A stretch of 64,000 nucleotides of DNA from Neoscytalidium dimidiatum (GCA_037367355.1 CM074701.1:434001-498000), one strand, 5' to 3'. Counted from the stretch's first letter, positions 21,074 to 32,286 are shown. Numbers and translations are program-made. Notes: a model not told the origin generated them from the letters alone.

Positions 21074-24000
21074 ATAGAGAAAGCTGAAACATATTCTCTG
21101 TCCGTACTTTTCACCACTCGTTGACGATCAAATGAATTGCATCTCCCAGACCAGAATTCAGTTAACCTTAGGGCCAGCTAAGTTCGGGACGTTCTCACGA
21201 CATGTGAATATTCGTTCCCTGGTGTTTGAAACGTCAGGGCCTGATGCAGACGCCCCATCTTTGGACTTCCAATTTTGTGTAAGACATTTCACTGTAAATA
21301 CCTTCTTTAGCGCCCCCGAAGAAGTATATAAACGTGACGACCTTATTCCGGGTCGTTTGTTTCTTTATAAACAGAAATAGAGAGAAAAAAAACACTCTAC
21401 TGATCTACGCACTCGCTGACTGATACTTGCGATGATCAATCCCGGAGGACTCCGATGTCACAATTTTGATCCTTAGTGTCTGCATGCTTGAAAGCCATAG
21501 AATATCCTCCTGGCGGATGATTTCTCTGATCAATTCCCTATATTGTGAAAGGTTGCAGTTGAATCTAGTCTTCCTCATTCAACAGCATCCTGGGCCCTGA
21601 CTTAAAGAGTAGACCCCTGGCTCAACAGATTCGGCTGACCTCATTATTACATCGTTTCATGGATTATGATGACACTCGACCAAAGTAAATTCACAATTAC
21701 TAGAAAATACCACGATGGAGCTCGGGTTTGCAAGGCACCGCGTAACTATCGGCGCCTAATAAATCTGAAGTCATACGGCGACTGAGCTGGAGCAGTCATC
21801 TGGAAGTTCTTGTTCAAAAGATATTGATTACATTGGCCTCTAGGAGATTGCTTTGATTACTTTTGTCACAGTCTGACCGTTTTAATACCTATGAGAAGCT
21901 CCCTTGCAAAGTATTAATAGCGTTCCAGGGCAAGCATCTTGGGTGACCCGCGTCAAGCTCTAACCTCTTTCGCACTTCATTCCGGGCGATAATTCCTCCA
22001 TTTGGTGATGAGGTACCCGGGATTGCTTAATCGTACTTTGACGCTGGCAAAGAGGCATCTGGTAATGGCATCACCAAGTTTTCGAGAGGTATTTAAGAAC
22101 TCTTTTTACGCCTCTGTTTTGTTCAGGTTCATCGATCATGTGAGACATTTCTCATGACACCCGGAATCTTCCAGACTTGAATGAACTTTAAACTTTCTAT
22201 CCACCTGTAAAACTCCGGGTCTTGTTATCCTGGGGCCTAAGTCCTGCTAACCCCCTTGTTGGATGAGCCTTGAGGCGTCCGCGGAGATCCTTAGGCCAAC
22301 GAAGTTCTAGACTCGTAACTTAAAGGAGTTACCCTACGCTTTCTCATAATCATATACCCAACTGCAGGGCTGACCGAGGTCTGCAGAAACAATGTCATTC
22401 AGCAGACACATCTTCCTTGCTCTCCGGGTCGTATTTGTTCGAGGCGTGTCTTGTGTTGCGAGATAGCCAGTGCTAATTCCGAGATACGGTGTACCAAGTC
22501 ATCCGTTCAACTTCGTCCGCGATGAAAGGCCAAGAGAGACACTGTGAGTGCGCCTCACTCGGCGAGCTAGTTGCTAGGTTGCGTTGTATGACTTAGGATA
22601 TCACGAAGCTCGGTGCAGGTTATCAAACGGTGGTTTCCGGAAGGAAGCCGAGTCTACCTGATCACACAGCAGATTCGCGTCGCAATGGAGGATTAACGAC
22701 TTCACAAGCGTGTTCAAACCACGTTACATGTGCACGCGATCAAGCACAAGATTCAGTGCACGTAGCCTGAAAGCGTGGCCGCACGTAAAAGGGCAAAGCA
22801 TTCGATATACGGTTTTAGGGAATCCGTATCGAGGACTCTGGAAAATCCCTCAATGAGATCTTTTACACGAATAATGGAGCGTACAAGCCATCAGGAGCTT
22901 TGGCTACCAGATCTGGACACCTCGGCCCTAACACCTCGGCGTCTTGGGCTCTGCCTGGGCATAGACCTTTACCAGTCTGCGTACTCCTCGTGGATATGTA
23001 CTACTGAGACTTCCGGCTGCCCGGTCGAATACTTATGGACGTGCCCCTGACGGAGCTCAACGCTCCGCCTCTTGATACGAAGATGAGAAGGGAGCTCTAT
23101 GAAGGGGGCGGGTTGCATAGCAGTGTGCACAGACGGGATATCGGACGGGACATTGGAGCTCCACATACCTTCGATACAAGGATTCCGATCTGGACTACCT
23201 TGTCAGGTATCGCTAGAAGTTATTAGCGAAGGCCTTTGCAGTATGAACCCTCTACGGCAAGCTGTTCGTAAACTAAGAGAATACGAAAAACTTCCGAAAG
23301 CCAGTCTAGTTGTTTGACAGGTCATTGGCTGGCTGGACACTCCAGAGATCCGCGCCTTGTTCCAAACGGTCGATAACACATACTACAGAGATATTCAAGG
23401 GCATTTCACAGTTTAGTGGCGCACGTTCTTGGTACTCTTGCACCGACAGCCATGGCGTCTGAGGCTGAGCATTGAATCCACGATACTTGCCGCCTCGTCG
23501 TCACGTCAATAAGGACTCTGCTTCAGCAGAATTCAAGGTGTCCGCTAGGAATCTTTTTAGGAACAGATGTGCCTTACGCGGGTCAACATCCTGTGCTGTC
23601 CTTGTGCCTCTCCGCAGAAGGACAGTTCATGGCGGAACGTTAAGCTGTTCTAACCAGGGATCGTATTCCTTCAAGAAACTACGTAAGACAGCTTCGTTTG
23701 TAACAGACAGCCGAGGCTCATTGGCATTGCGCACAGCTCACAAATTGCTTGAAGTGGAAATGACTGAAACTGAACGGTAAGACTTGAATGGCTGAAACAA
23801 ATTGAGCTAGCTGCATAGGGGAAAATACTGAGAGCGGAGGACGGACCGCGCCCAGGCGCACTAGGTCGGGACTGCACGGTCCGTAAGATCAGGGCCTCAC
23901 ATCGTTGTACATTCGAAGAAAAGGGTATAGTCCCACCGTTTCGTATAGCTCAACCCCAAGATCGAATACGAACGGTTGCATGGATAGGTCTCACACACAA

Positions 24001-24232
24001 CGCAGCCATACTGACCATGCTCAAGTCACCAAGGAACAGCATAGCATCCGCCAAGCATCCAGTAATGGACTATCTGGCTCAATTCAGCGGTGGTTATCAT
24101 GGCGAGCAGGTATAAATCAGTCTTGACCAGGTCGAGTATTCTCATCATCACAACAGCTATCTCCAGCCTTCTACAACCACTTCAACACTATTTGTACAGT
24201 TTCAACCACCGTACCCAACACCTCCGATCAAA
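21074..24232. other. 3.2 kb gene desert, probably decayed DNA
   Basis: No intact gene on either strand. The sequence is AT-richer than the flanking genes, and open frames are short and broken. Between about 23100 and 23470 one plus-strand frame keeps coding-like content across a few stops (for example QVIGWLDTPEIRALF and TVDNTYYRDIQG). This suggests a mutated gene or transposon fragment that I cannot name. C-to-T-type decay (RIP) would fit but was not measured. The right end (about 24100-24232) is the promoter of the next small secreted gene, with tataaatc at 24110. Confidence 0.6.
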
Positions 24233-24581
24233 ATGCAGTTCCTCAGCATCATCTCTGTTGCCGCCGCTCTGGCCGCCCCTGCTCTGGCTCAGACCACCTG
24301 CCAGGTCCGCCTGTACGTTTCTCTCCGTCCTCTTGACAGATCAGGACTCCACTGACACCCACTACAGTCTCACTCCCAACGGCGGTGTCTGCGCCACTTT
24401 CCCTTTCACCACGGCCCCGAACACGGTCATCCCGCTCCCTGGTATCCCCGGCCTCCCCAACTGCTCTGTCCAGGTCAATGCCGAGGCCGGCCAGACCTGC
24501 CGCTACTTCGTCAACAACGTCGGCGGCTGCGGTGGAAACCGCGACTTCACCTTCGGGGTCGCTGGCACCATTGGCTGCTGA
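24233..24581 (+). CDS. Small secreted six-cysteine protein, family not recognised
   Basis: Exons 24233-24312 and 24368-24581, with a 55 bp intron, give 97 residues. The signal peptide is MQFLSIISVAAALAAPALA. The mature protein (about 78 residues, from QTTCQVR) has six cysteines: TTC, GVC, NCS, TCR, GGC and a C-terminal GC. It is rich in Gly, Pro and Asn. It is surrounded by gene-poor DNA. The features fit a secreted effector-like or antimicrobial-like protein, but nothing identifies a function. The ATG context (cgatcaaaATG) and a 5' leader rich in CAACA support this start. Confidence 0.7.
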
Positions 24582-25347
24582 ACATTTCGCCATGCGGCAT
24601 TCAGACTTCTTTAATCGGCGGTCGTCATTAGGGGATGAGGAAACTGGAGGGAACACGCTCGTTACTGCTTTTAGATAGAGCCTTTCAACAACGCTCTTTG
24701 CATAGAAAATAGAGAACCACCTCTGAAACTTCGCGCTCTCCACGCAACCGGTGCAAACCGTGCTTTCATAAACGTAACAACTGCAGGAGCCTGCATCTGG
24801 TCAATTAGCCACGCACAGCCCAGAAAACCTGAACAAGAACATGCTTACAACTAGAGGCCAAATTGAACCATACCAGACCACGACTAGAATCTTCTCCACC
24901 CTGACGCTGCTCTTAGCTATTTTCTAAAGACGTATTCGCCTTTTGGATGTGCTGATGGTATCGGAAGAAAAGACCAGCAGTTTGGTTGTGGTCCTCTGCG
25001 CTGACTCATGATTTCCCAGTTCGGCCCTATCATACCATCTCATCCACCATCAGCGTTTTCGCATGTGAAGCAGCCCGTGGAGACATACCGATAAGCAAAG
25101 CAATGCTGATGCCAAGTCCGGACAAGCTCTCTGCAAGAAATGCAACACCAGCGGGTATCGCCAGGTTGTCACGGCGCCCGTTTGAAACAGGGACGAAAAA
25201 GATCCGGAACGACATGCATTGCGCAAGGGCATGAGATCAGGCGCGACCACACCACCGTCGAGAGATTGGATCCCTATCTGCCCCACAATAGCTCGAACAA
25301 AAGCTCCGCAGCTTACCAGCAATTTTCCTGAGCTCAGGGAAGTAGCC
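24582..25347. other. Intergenic
   Basis: 3' region of the six-cysteine protein gene and promoter of the F-box gene. No gene or repeat of note is seen. Confidence 0.55.
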
Positions 25348-27000
25348 ATGTGCCACGCGAACACCACCACCTACTGCTGCATCTGCGGCTGTCCGTTCAG
25401 CTCTCTGGACATCGACCCGGACATCAGAGGCTCTCCGTACTCCTACGACAGTGAGCTTCTCTCGAGCGAAGACACAGAAGTAAGCCCTGCAACTCCCACC
25501 GCCCGAAAGAAAGGGGGAAAAAAAAAAAACCAGGCATTGACCTCTCTCCCAGTGGCTCCGCGACTGCACCGCCGTCGACCAAACCACCTTCACCACCGCC
25601 GCCGATGACGATGATGACGACTCCTCCGGCCAGGGCGGCGTCTCCGGTATCGACGCGCTCCTGCACCGGATCGAGAGCATCGAGACGGCGCGGCAGATCA
25701 CGCTCAACAAGTTCCTCCCCCGCGGCAGCGAGCTCGACGGGCCCGTCTACGCCATGCACGGGGCCTGCGCGCGCATCGCCGAGCGCGTGCGGCGGCACCG
25801 CCTCTTCCGGACCGCGCACCCGCCGCCCTCGCGCGGCGCCGTGCTGCGGGACCTGTACGCGTCGCTCAGGCGGCTGCACTGCCGGATCGGGGCCCCCGCG
25901 CACAGCGTGCGCTGGGAGCACGGCTACTACGGCGCCGCGCGGTTCTGGCGCAACTTCTGGGGCCAGGAGCGCGGGTGGGAGGTGAGCATTATCAAAAAAA
26001 GAAACAAAGAAATAGCCCAGCAATTCCCCAAGTCCATACATACATACATACATACATACATACATACATACATACACACACATCCCCCAACACGTCCATC
26101 CAAACCCTTTCTCTACTAACACGCGGCGGCAGTGGCTCTGCGCCGACCCGTCCAACATACCGGGCCTGACGGACTGGGTCCTCTCCCAACTGCGCCCGCT
26201 CTCCGCAGACGCCTCGCCACCGCCGCCGCCGCCGCTCACATGCCCCAGCGCCGACGCGGCGCCCTACCCGCGCCCGGCCCTCGACGGCATGCCCATCGAC
26301 ATCCTGCGCCGCATCGCCTCCTTCCTGCCCGCGTCCGCGACGCTGCGGCTGCGGCGCTGCAGCAAGGCGCTCCTCGGCCGCGTCGAGCTGCCGCAGTCGT
26401 TCTGGCGCGACGCGCTGGTGCGCGGCGAGCTGGTCGGCTTCCTGTGGGACCTGGACGGCGCGGCGTGCCGGCGGAAGGACCAGGAGAAGAAGGAGAACGA
26501 GGACGACGACGACGACGACGAGGAGGAGGAGGAGCAGCGGCAACAGTACGACTGGCGCGGGCTCGCGCGCAGCTTGCGGGCGCATACGTTCGTGCAGGCG
26601 GCGCTGCGGCGGAGCTTGGCGAAGCCGCCGGTCGAGGGGTACGGGATCGGGTATCTGGACTTTTACGCGTCGGTGGCGGCGCAGGGGCGGCGGCGGCGGC
26701 GGCGGGGGGGGGGACGGGGAGGATGAGGGCGATGGTGATGATGGGACGGTGCCGCTGGGCTTGCTGAACCGGTGTCGGATCGTGCAGATTGTGGAGGACG
26801 TGGAGCACATTGAGGAGGAGGAGCTGCACGATTGCCACATGCCGCTGTCGGACGAGGAGGAGATCTACGCGGCGATGTGGATCATGCAGGTGTCGCAGCC
26901 GGAGAAGTTCGACGAGTATCGGATCCGGCGGTCGTTGGAGCTGTACGGGGATTTGAGCGAGGTGCTGGAGAGCAGGCCGAGGGTGATGTGTAGACTCTGA
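25348..27000 (+). CDS. F-box protein with N-terminal CxxC motif (frame break in a G-run)
   Basis: Exons 25348-25479, 25553-25981 and 26133 onwards. The N-terminus has CCICGCPF. The middle has an acidic D-run and a conserved-looking block (FWRNFWGQERGWE). The F-box lies at DGMPIDILRRIASFLPASATLRLRRCSKAL (about codons 240-275), followed by FWRDALV and GFLWDLD. F-box proteins recruit substrates to SCF ubiquitin ligases. At 26704-26713 a run of ten G breaks the frame. The downstream frame (26722-27000: VPLGLLNRCRIVQIVEDVEH, ending in RPRVMCRL) is clearly coding. Either a 49 bp intron (26673-26721, GT-AG, phase 0) or a homopolymer indel explains this. The related gene at 32.3-33.5 kb continues through the same region. 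Confidence 0.78.
26035..26074. repeat. (CATA)10 microsatellite inside an F-box gene intron
   Basis: Ten perfect CATA units, followed by cacacaca, within the 151 bp second intron (25982-26132). The intron still has a good branch site (ctctactaac) and acceptor, so the repeat has simply lengthened it. Confidence 0.95.
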
Positions 27001-27199
27001 TGCCGAAGTGAGCGACTCCCAAAAGCAGAAGGTAGTAGAGAAAAGATAGAACCGCTTAATTTGTTGTTGATTAACACTGGGATACTGCCCTTGAGCCAAT
27101 GCCCTTATCTAAACATAAGTCTAATGCCGCTTGAAATCTCTCGCTATCCAGAACAAAGCTCTTCTCCGGCACGTCCGTCTCGATATCATCCTAGGAGCC

Positions 27200-28403
27200 T
27201 TAGAAACCCCTCGACATAGACCGCTGCTTTGGTTCCACGGGCCCGTATATCCTCGGACCGGGCAGTCGTAAACGTCTATGTAACCTGGACACGATCTCCG
27301 TATAATCCGGCTCGTTCTCGGCCGTCAAAACGCCATGCCTCACGAAGAAGTCGAGCATGACCAGCGCCGCGCCGGGGGCAAACGCGCCCCTCACCAGCGC
27401 CGCCTGCACCTCCGCCGCGGACAGGAGCGCGAAGCCGTCCAGCTCGGAGTCGCCGTCCGCGGGGGTCACGTCCACCGCATCGCTCACCTCCAAATCGTAC
27501 ACGAACTGCGCCTGCGGCTGCATCAGCCCGGCCTCCCCGCCCGCTCTCTCGTCACTGATCAGGAAATGCGAGACGCTCCCGACCGGCCGCGCCCTCGCCT
27601 CCACCAGCTCCCTCGCCAGCGACGTCCGCGCCCGCGCCTCGCGCGCCAGGGCCTCCCGCGGGCTCTCCCCGGCCAACAGGCACCCGGAAACGCAGCAGTC
27701 CAGCATGCCCGGGTAGGCGCGGCGACGTGCGGTCGCCGCCCTCCGCGGCACCCAGAAGCGGAGGCCCGAGTCGCCGCGGACGAAGCAGGTCAGGGCGACG
27801 CGGCAGGTGAGGAGGCCGAAGAGCGGGGCGGCGGCGCGCTCGATGGTGAACAGCAGCTCGCCGTCGTTGCCGCAGACGGGCAGCGGCTCGTCGCGCCAGC
27901 CGCGGTTGAGCACGGCGAAGTGGCGGGTGGCGCGCATGGCGGCGGTGGTCTGCGCGACGACGGCGGAGCGCTCGGCCGCCGTCACGCCCGCCAGCAGGAT
28001 CAGCGTGCGCGACTCCGGCGACACGTCCCACGCGGGCAGGCCTTGCAGGGTCTCGGCGACGTGCGGCAGCACCAGGCCCAGCACCGCGTGGTGGTCGGCG
28101 ACGTGCAGGGTGTAGAGGCCTTCGAGCGCGGTGGTGTGGGCGTCCGAGTCGAGGTCGAAGCGGGGGAAGCTGGCGGGAGGGGGGGCCGGGGGTTAGTGGG
28201 CATGTTTTGAAAGAAGAGGTAGTTGGGGGAAGTGAGAAGAGAGCATAGCGTCGTTGTTGACGAGAGATTAAAAGGAGAAAAGAGTAACGGAGACTAAGCG
28301 AGACGCAGGAAGTTCGACGACGAGAAAGAATGGAACAAGAAGCGGATGCATACTTATCGCATTCGTTGACTACGTCGAGGTTCGTCCTGCCCCTCGCCGC
28401 CAT
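27200..28403 (-). CDS. DUF4743-Nudix protein with degenerate Nudix box
   Basis: Exons 28354-28403 and 27200-28169 (minus) give 339 residues. The N-terminal half has the DUF4743-type start (NLDVVNECDNFPRF) and a HVADHHAVLG stretch, seen in fungal and plant Nudix proteins annotated as thiamine-pyrophosphokinase-like. A Nudix fold follows (WVPRRAATARRRAYPGMLD, then VSGCLLAGESPREALAREAR). The box should read GX5EX7REUXEEXGU. Here G, E, R and E are present, but the two catalytic glutamates are replaced (REARARTSL). The signal is clear on the strand and in a single open exon. The protein may therefore bind rather than cleave a nucleoside-diphosphate ligand. The 184 bp intron is long. Confidence 0.8.
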
Positions 28404-29718
28404 GATGATGACGATGATGGTTCAGTCGCTGGTCCAAATTCTCGTCGGGTACCAAAGTCGTGGGAGCAGTGTGCGGATCCACCGTGGTGTCTCACGCTGC
28501 ATGCAGCCGAGTCGCGGGAGGTTTTGGGGCGTATGGGAAGTGTACGGAAGGGGGTGGAGAGCAACGTGTCATAACGTCCTCGCAGCTCGCAGCCTTTTGT
28601 AACAGTTGGCCCAGGATCCCTCCTCGTTGCGGCGTGTTCTCTTTTCACGAGTTGGCCCGAGCATCAGAAACTCATGACCGGTGAGCTTCGCAGGCCCGGG
28701 CCTGTCCAATATTGTGCCGAGCGGGCCAGGGAGATGGCGTCAACAGTTGGCAAGTCGTGGGCACCAATGCCACAGTCCAGCTTTGGACTTGTATGCAAGA
28801 CGAGGTGCTGTGGTGCTGCGGCTGACAGCATGAAGGAAGGCGGGTCCTAGGGGGCTACGAAATCAGCAGGATGGGCCCCCACTTGCCTCCGTTTCAAGGC
28901 TGGGGCTCCTGTGGCTGCTCTCCCGCGACTCCTGCGCTGCAAAGTGCTGGCGGATGGACTTGGCGTGTGCGGATTCGGATTCGAATTCAAATCGGAACGG
29001 ATGAACGTGGACATTCCCACGGCTGATAGGAACAGCTGAAGAGAGTTCGGTGAGAGATTCAGCGCTTGCTCAACTCATTTTGCCGGAAACCCAGGTACAG
29101 GGAGCACAGCCATTGCTCCAGACGGTTCCATCATTTTCCCTGCCGCATACGTACGACCGTAGCTTTGGGTCAAGCTAAGCGTGATCATTTGCCTCGTAAT
29201 GTGTTCAAACGGTGTTCATGCCTTCAGAATGGAATTTCTCATTTGCCCAGTTTTGACTACGACCTCAAGCCGAATTGGTTTGCACTATACTGTGCACGCG
29301 CGGAGCCGAAGCCGCACCCGAATACTTAGACATCGGCTAGGCATCGATAATCTATACTTTGCAGGTTTCTCTCGGTGTTGACTATATCCGAGGAGGACGT
29401 GGTTTTCACGTGCTGACGCGCAGGGGTCGCGTAGAGGACTACAGCATAGGTAACGCGTCGACGACGTCACCGCTCGATTGTAATTGATCTTCGCAGCACT
29501 CCTTCTAGCTCCGAACCATCCAATTCACCTCCAGTCCACTCATCAAAGTGAATGCTCTATAGTCTCGTAATTTTGAATCTCGAAATACTCTCGGATATAA
29601 ACTCCGGAGCATCCGCATGTGTTCTACATACATTTCACGCGTCTCCTTGCAGCTACGCGCTGACGTGCCCCAAACCAGAACAGACAGCCTCTGAGCGAAC
29701 TGGCCGACAGAGCCAACA
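28404..29718. other. Intergenic, 1.3 kb
   Basis: Divergent region between the Nudix gene and the two-repeat lysine-rich gene. A small direct repeat (ggattcggattcgaattc) lies near 28970. The true 5' exon of the gene to the right probably lies between 29540 and 29718 but cannot be fixed. Confidence 0.45.
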
Positions 29719-30653
29719 TTGCGCCGCCTCGCAAAGTCTCCAAAGAACTCCAGCAACGAGCCCGTCAGCAAGCCCACCGCCAACAACGCCAATGCCGGCA
29801 AGAAGCGCAGTCGCGTCGGGGCCACCCCTCACGAAGACTTCGACGATTCCGGGTTCCTCGAAGCCTGCGAGGGCATGCCCATCGACAAGGACTGCAACCG
29901 GATGCGCCGCATGATCCACCGGCTGGTCGACAACGGCGGGATGAAAGTCGGCGAGTTCTGCGACAAGATCGTGGTCTCGAACAAGTCGCACAACGCATGC
30001 CTCAAGCGGAGCGACGCCACCAAGGGCGCCGAGTCCACCGCCTACCAGAATGCCTGGCCCTACTTCAAGTACCGTGAGATGCACGGTATTAAGCTTCCCA
30101 CTGCTCAGAGCGCTGCCAAGAAGCAAAAGACCGATGCTGCCGCCGATGAGTCAACCAAGAAGGGCGCATCTAAGGGCGCTTCCAAGGAGAAGGGTGGTGC
30201 GCCCACAGCTGCCGATCTTGCTGATATTCACCTGCCCGGGGAGAAGAAGGACGCTGTTGAGGTCGAAGACACATGCGACGAGATCCGCAAGAAGATCAAC
30301 GCCCACGTGAAGAATCCCGGCGTCACCCAGGCCCAGTTCTGCTGCGCCCTGCCCGCCATGTACAGCAACGCGACCAAAGTTACCGCCTCCTCGCCAGCCA
30401 ACTCCCGCAGCAAGAAAGGTCCTACCACCGGCAACACAACTTCCGTCTTCTACGCTGCGTACGTCTTCTTCGAGAAGCTGCGGCTCAAGGAGGGCAAGCC
30501 CGAGTCCAAATTTAGGGAGGAGATGGAAAACATCTGGCGCAAGCAGGGTGGTTTTGATACCAGGATGAGGCATGATCGTGATGTAATATGCCATGCGTCG
30601 GAGAGGCCGTGGGAGGATAAGTACGGCCAGCTTTACATTGACAAGATCTTCTG
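29719..30653 (+). CDS. Two-repeat basic protein (DUF7726-like), N-terminus unresolved
   Basis: The plus-strand frame is open from 29695 to the stop at 30651-30653 (about 310 residues). Two copies of a helical domain are visible: DCNRMRRMIHRLV with GGMKVGEFCDKIVVSNKSH, and TCDEIRKKINAHV with GVTQAQFCCALPAM. Each copy is followed by a K/G-rich loop and an aromatic helix (AWPYFKYREMHG; SVFYAAYVFFEKLR). A Lys/Ala-rich linker with KKQKTD looks like a nuclear localisation signal. I believe this is the fungal domain family DUF7726, of unknown function. No ATG exists before the first repeat in this frame except M at 29874. A neighbouring frame (29679-29732: NRQPLSELADRANIAPPRK) looks coding, so an upstream exon is spliced in. 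The start given is only the left limit of likely coding sequence. Confidence 0.65.
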
Positions 30654-31133
30654 ATCATCTTAATTTCTGGGCGTTCTATGGCTTGTAACGATTTAATCGT
30701 ATGTTTTCCCAACGTGCTTCCTTTTCGCGGATTCGCAGGAGTTCCTTTATTCCTGTTGTTATGTATCTTGGAAAAGTCTTTTGATAGTATCAGAGATTCT
30801 AGATCTATTCCTACACGAATCAGGTAGTGAGTGAATGGCCTTCCTCTATGCTCGATCAACTAACCGATGAACTAAGCTTCGATACTCCAGGCGGATACAG
30901 AAGAAGCAAGCGTCGCCATGTCTTGCCCGTTTCACACATGCACAGCTATAGCGGAATGCTCTTGAGGCACTTGGCGTAGCAAGCCCCCGCCAACCAGACA
31001 TAAGCTCAATGCCTCATCCGTCGCAACCCGCATCGCACCGCATCGCCCTCCGCACATTCCCCAACCGCAAGCACCACCACCACCACCACCACCACTCTTC
31101 AAGAAAGGAAACCAAAAGAAAAGAAAAAAAAAC
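30654..31133. other. Intergenic with (CAC)8 leader repeat
   Basis: 3' region of the preceding gene and promoter/leader of the TIP30-like gene. Eight CAC units lie at 31072-31095, followed by an A-rich stretch ending at the ATG (aaagaaaaaaaaacATG). Confidence 0.6.
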
Positions 31134-31898
31134 ATGAAAGTCATCCTCGTCGGCGCCACCGGCTTCGTCGGCTCGCACACGCTGCACGCGCTCCTCGCGG
31201 ACCGGGCCGTCACGACCGTCACGACGCTCGCGCGCGCGCCGCTCTCCACCTCGCCCTACATCACGTCCGCGCACCTCGAGTCGGCCAAGCTCGTCGAGCT
31301 CGTCCACCACGACTTCGCCTCGTACCCGCCGGCCCTGCTCGACCGCCTGCGCGGCGCCGCCGCCTGCATCTGGTGCATCGGCGGCCGCCACACGCAGCGC
31401 AGCCGCTGGCCCACCGACGCCGAGTACGTGCGCGTCAGCGTCGAGTTCGCGCGCGCGTGCGCCGCCGCGCTGCGGGCCGCGCTGGCGCCCCACGTGCCCG
31501 GCGCGGGCGCCTTCCGCTTCGTGTTTTGCAGCGGCCACGCGTCCGAGCCGGACCAGGGGCGCGCGCTGTGGGTGATGGAGCGGACGCGCAAGGTCAAGGG
31601 GTTGGCGGAGAAGGCGCTGTTCGACGTGGCCGACGGTCAAGAAGAGGCGGAGGCGGCGGGGGGAGGAGGCGCCGCGTTCGAGGCGTACAGCGTCCGCCCG
31701 TGTGGGATTTACCAGAAGAATCCGAGCCTGAAGGACTTGTTCCTGACGAGCGTCGTGTTGCCGAGCTGTCGGGTGGAGGAGCTGGCGGCGGTGATGGTGG
31801 AGGTGGCGAAGAGGGGGTGTGATGAGAGGGTGATTGTGCACGCGCGGATTAAGGAGTGGGGAGGGAAGTTGCTCAAGGAGGCGGAGAAGGAGAATTGA
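31134..31898 (+). CDS. TIP30/HTATIP2-like NAD(P)-binding Rossmann protein
   Basis: A single exon of 254 residues. The N-terminus MKVILVGATGFVGSHTLHALL is a textbook atypical short-chain dehydrogenase nucleotide-binding motif. CIWCIGG, FRFVFCSGHAS and the ERTRKVKGLAEKALFD helix, with the active-site-type Lys, follow. YSVRPCGIYQKN fits the substrate-pocket region. The closest known type is the NAD(P)-binding HTATIP2/TIP30 group. No signal peptide or membrane segment is seen. The substrate is unknown. The gene is very GC-rich. The usual YxxxK tyrosine is not evident at the position before the Lys, so catalytic activity is uncertain. Confidence 0.78.
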   Translation: MKVILVGATGFVGSHTLHALLADRAVTTVTTLARAPLSTSPYITSAHLESAKLVELVHHDFASYPPALLDRLRGAAACIWCIGGRHTQRSRWPTDAEYVRVSVEFARACAAALRAALAPHVPGAGAFRFVFCSGHASEPDQGRALWVMERTRKVKGLAEKALFDVADGQEEAEAAGGGGAAFEAYSVRPCGIYQKNPSLKDLFLTSVVLPSCRVEELAAVMVEVAKRGCDERVIVHARIKEWGGKLLKEAEKEN

Positions 31899-32286
31899 GA
31901 AATGAGTTAGGCATGTTTTCACTTTGTTTTCTGCTGGGTGGTGGTGTGGGAATGTATTGGTATTGGATTGTGGGCAACTTTGCCCCTCATCCCATGTGTT
32001 TTGTATACTAATGAACTTGCTTTTGATGCGTGTTGGAGATCATGTCTTCTGAAGGGCTATTGAGAGAGGCGCCAGCCACTGATCGTTGGTTTACGGAGAC
32101 CTAGCGGCATTACAGTCACTATGCTGTTGATCGAGCCTAGAGAGCTCTAAGGAGTGACTCGTTCCTATTACCCTGTACACCTGCATGTATGATTCACGCT
32201 CAGACAAGAGATCTCTTCTATTCCGAAGAGATTTTGCGTAAGCGGTTGCTATCTAACGCTAAAGTCATTTTGAATGAACACCCAGC
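31899..32286. other. Convergent intergenic
   Basis: Shared 3' region between the TIP30-like gene and the leftward F-box gene. No gene. Confidence 0.6.

Noticed and set aside
27335..28210. Long plus-strand open frame (about 290 codons) opposite the Nudix gene
   Set aside because: It is a GC-rich antisense shadow; the minus-strand frame has family motifs and proper splice sites, this one has none.
31072..31095. (CAC)8 as a poly-His coding stretch
   Set aside because: It lies in the leader just before the TIP30-like ATG, with no upstream in-frame start.
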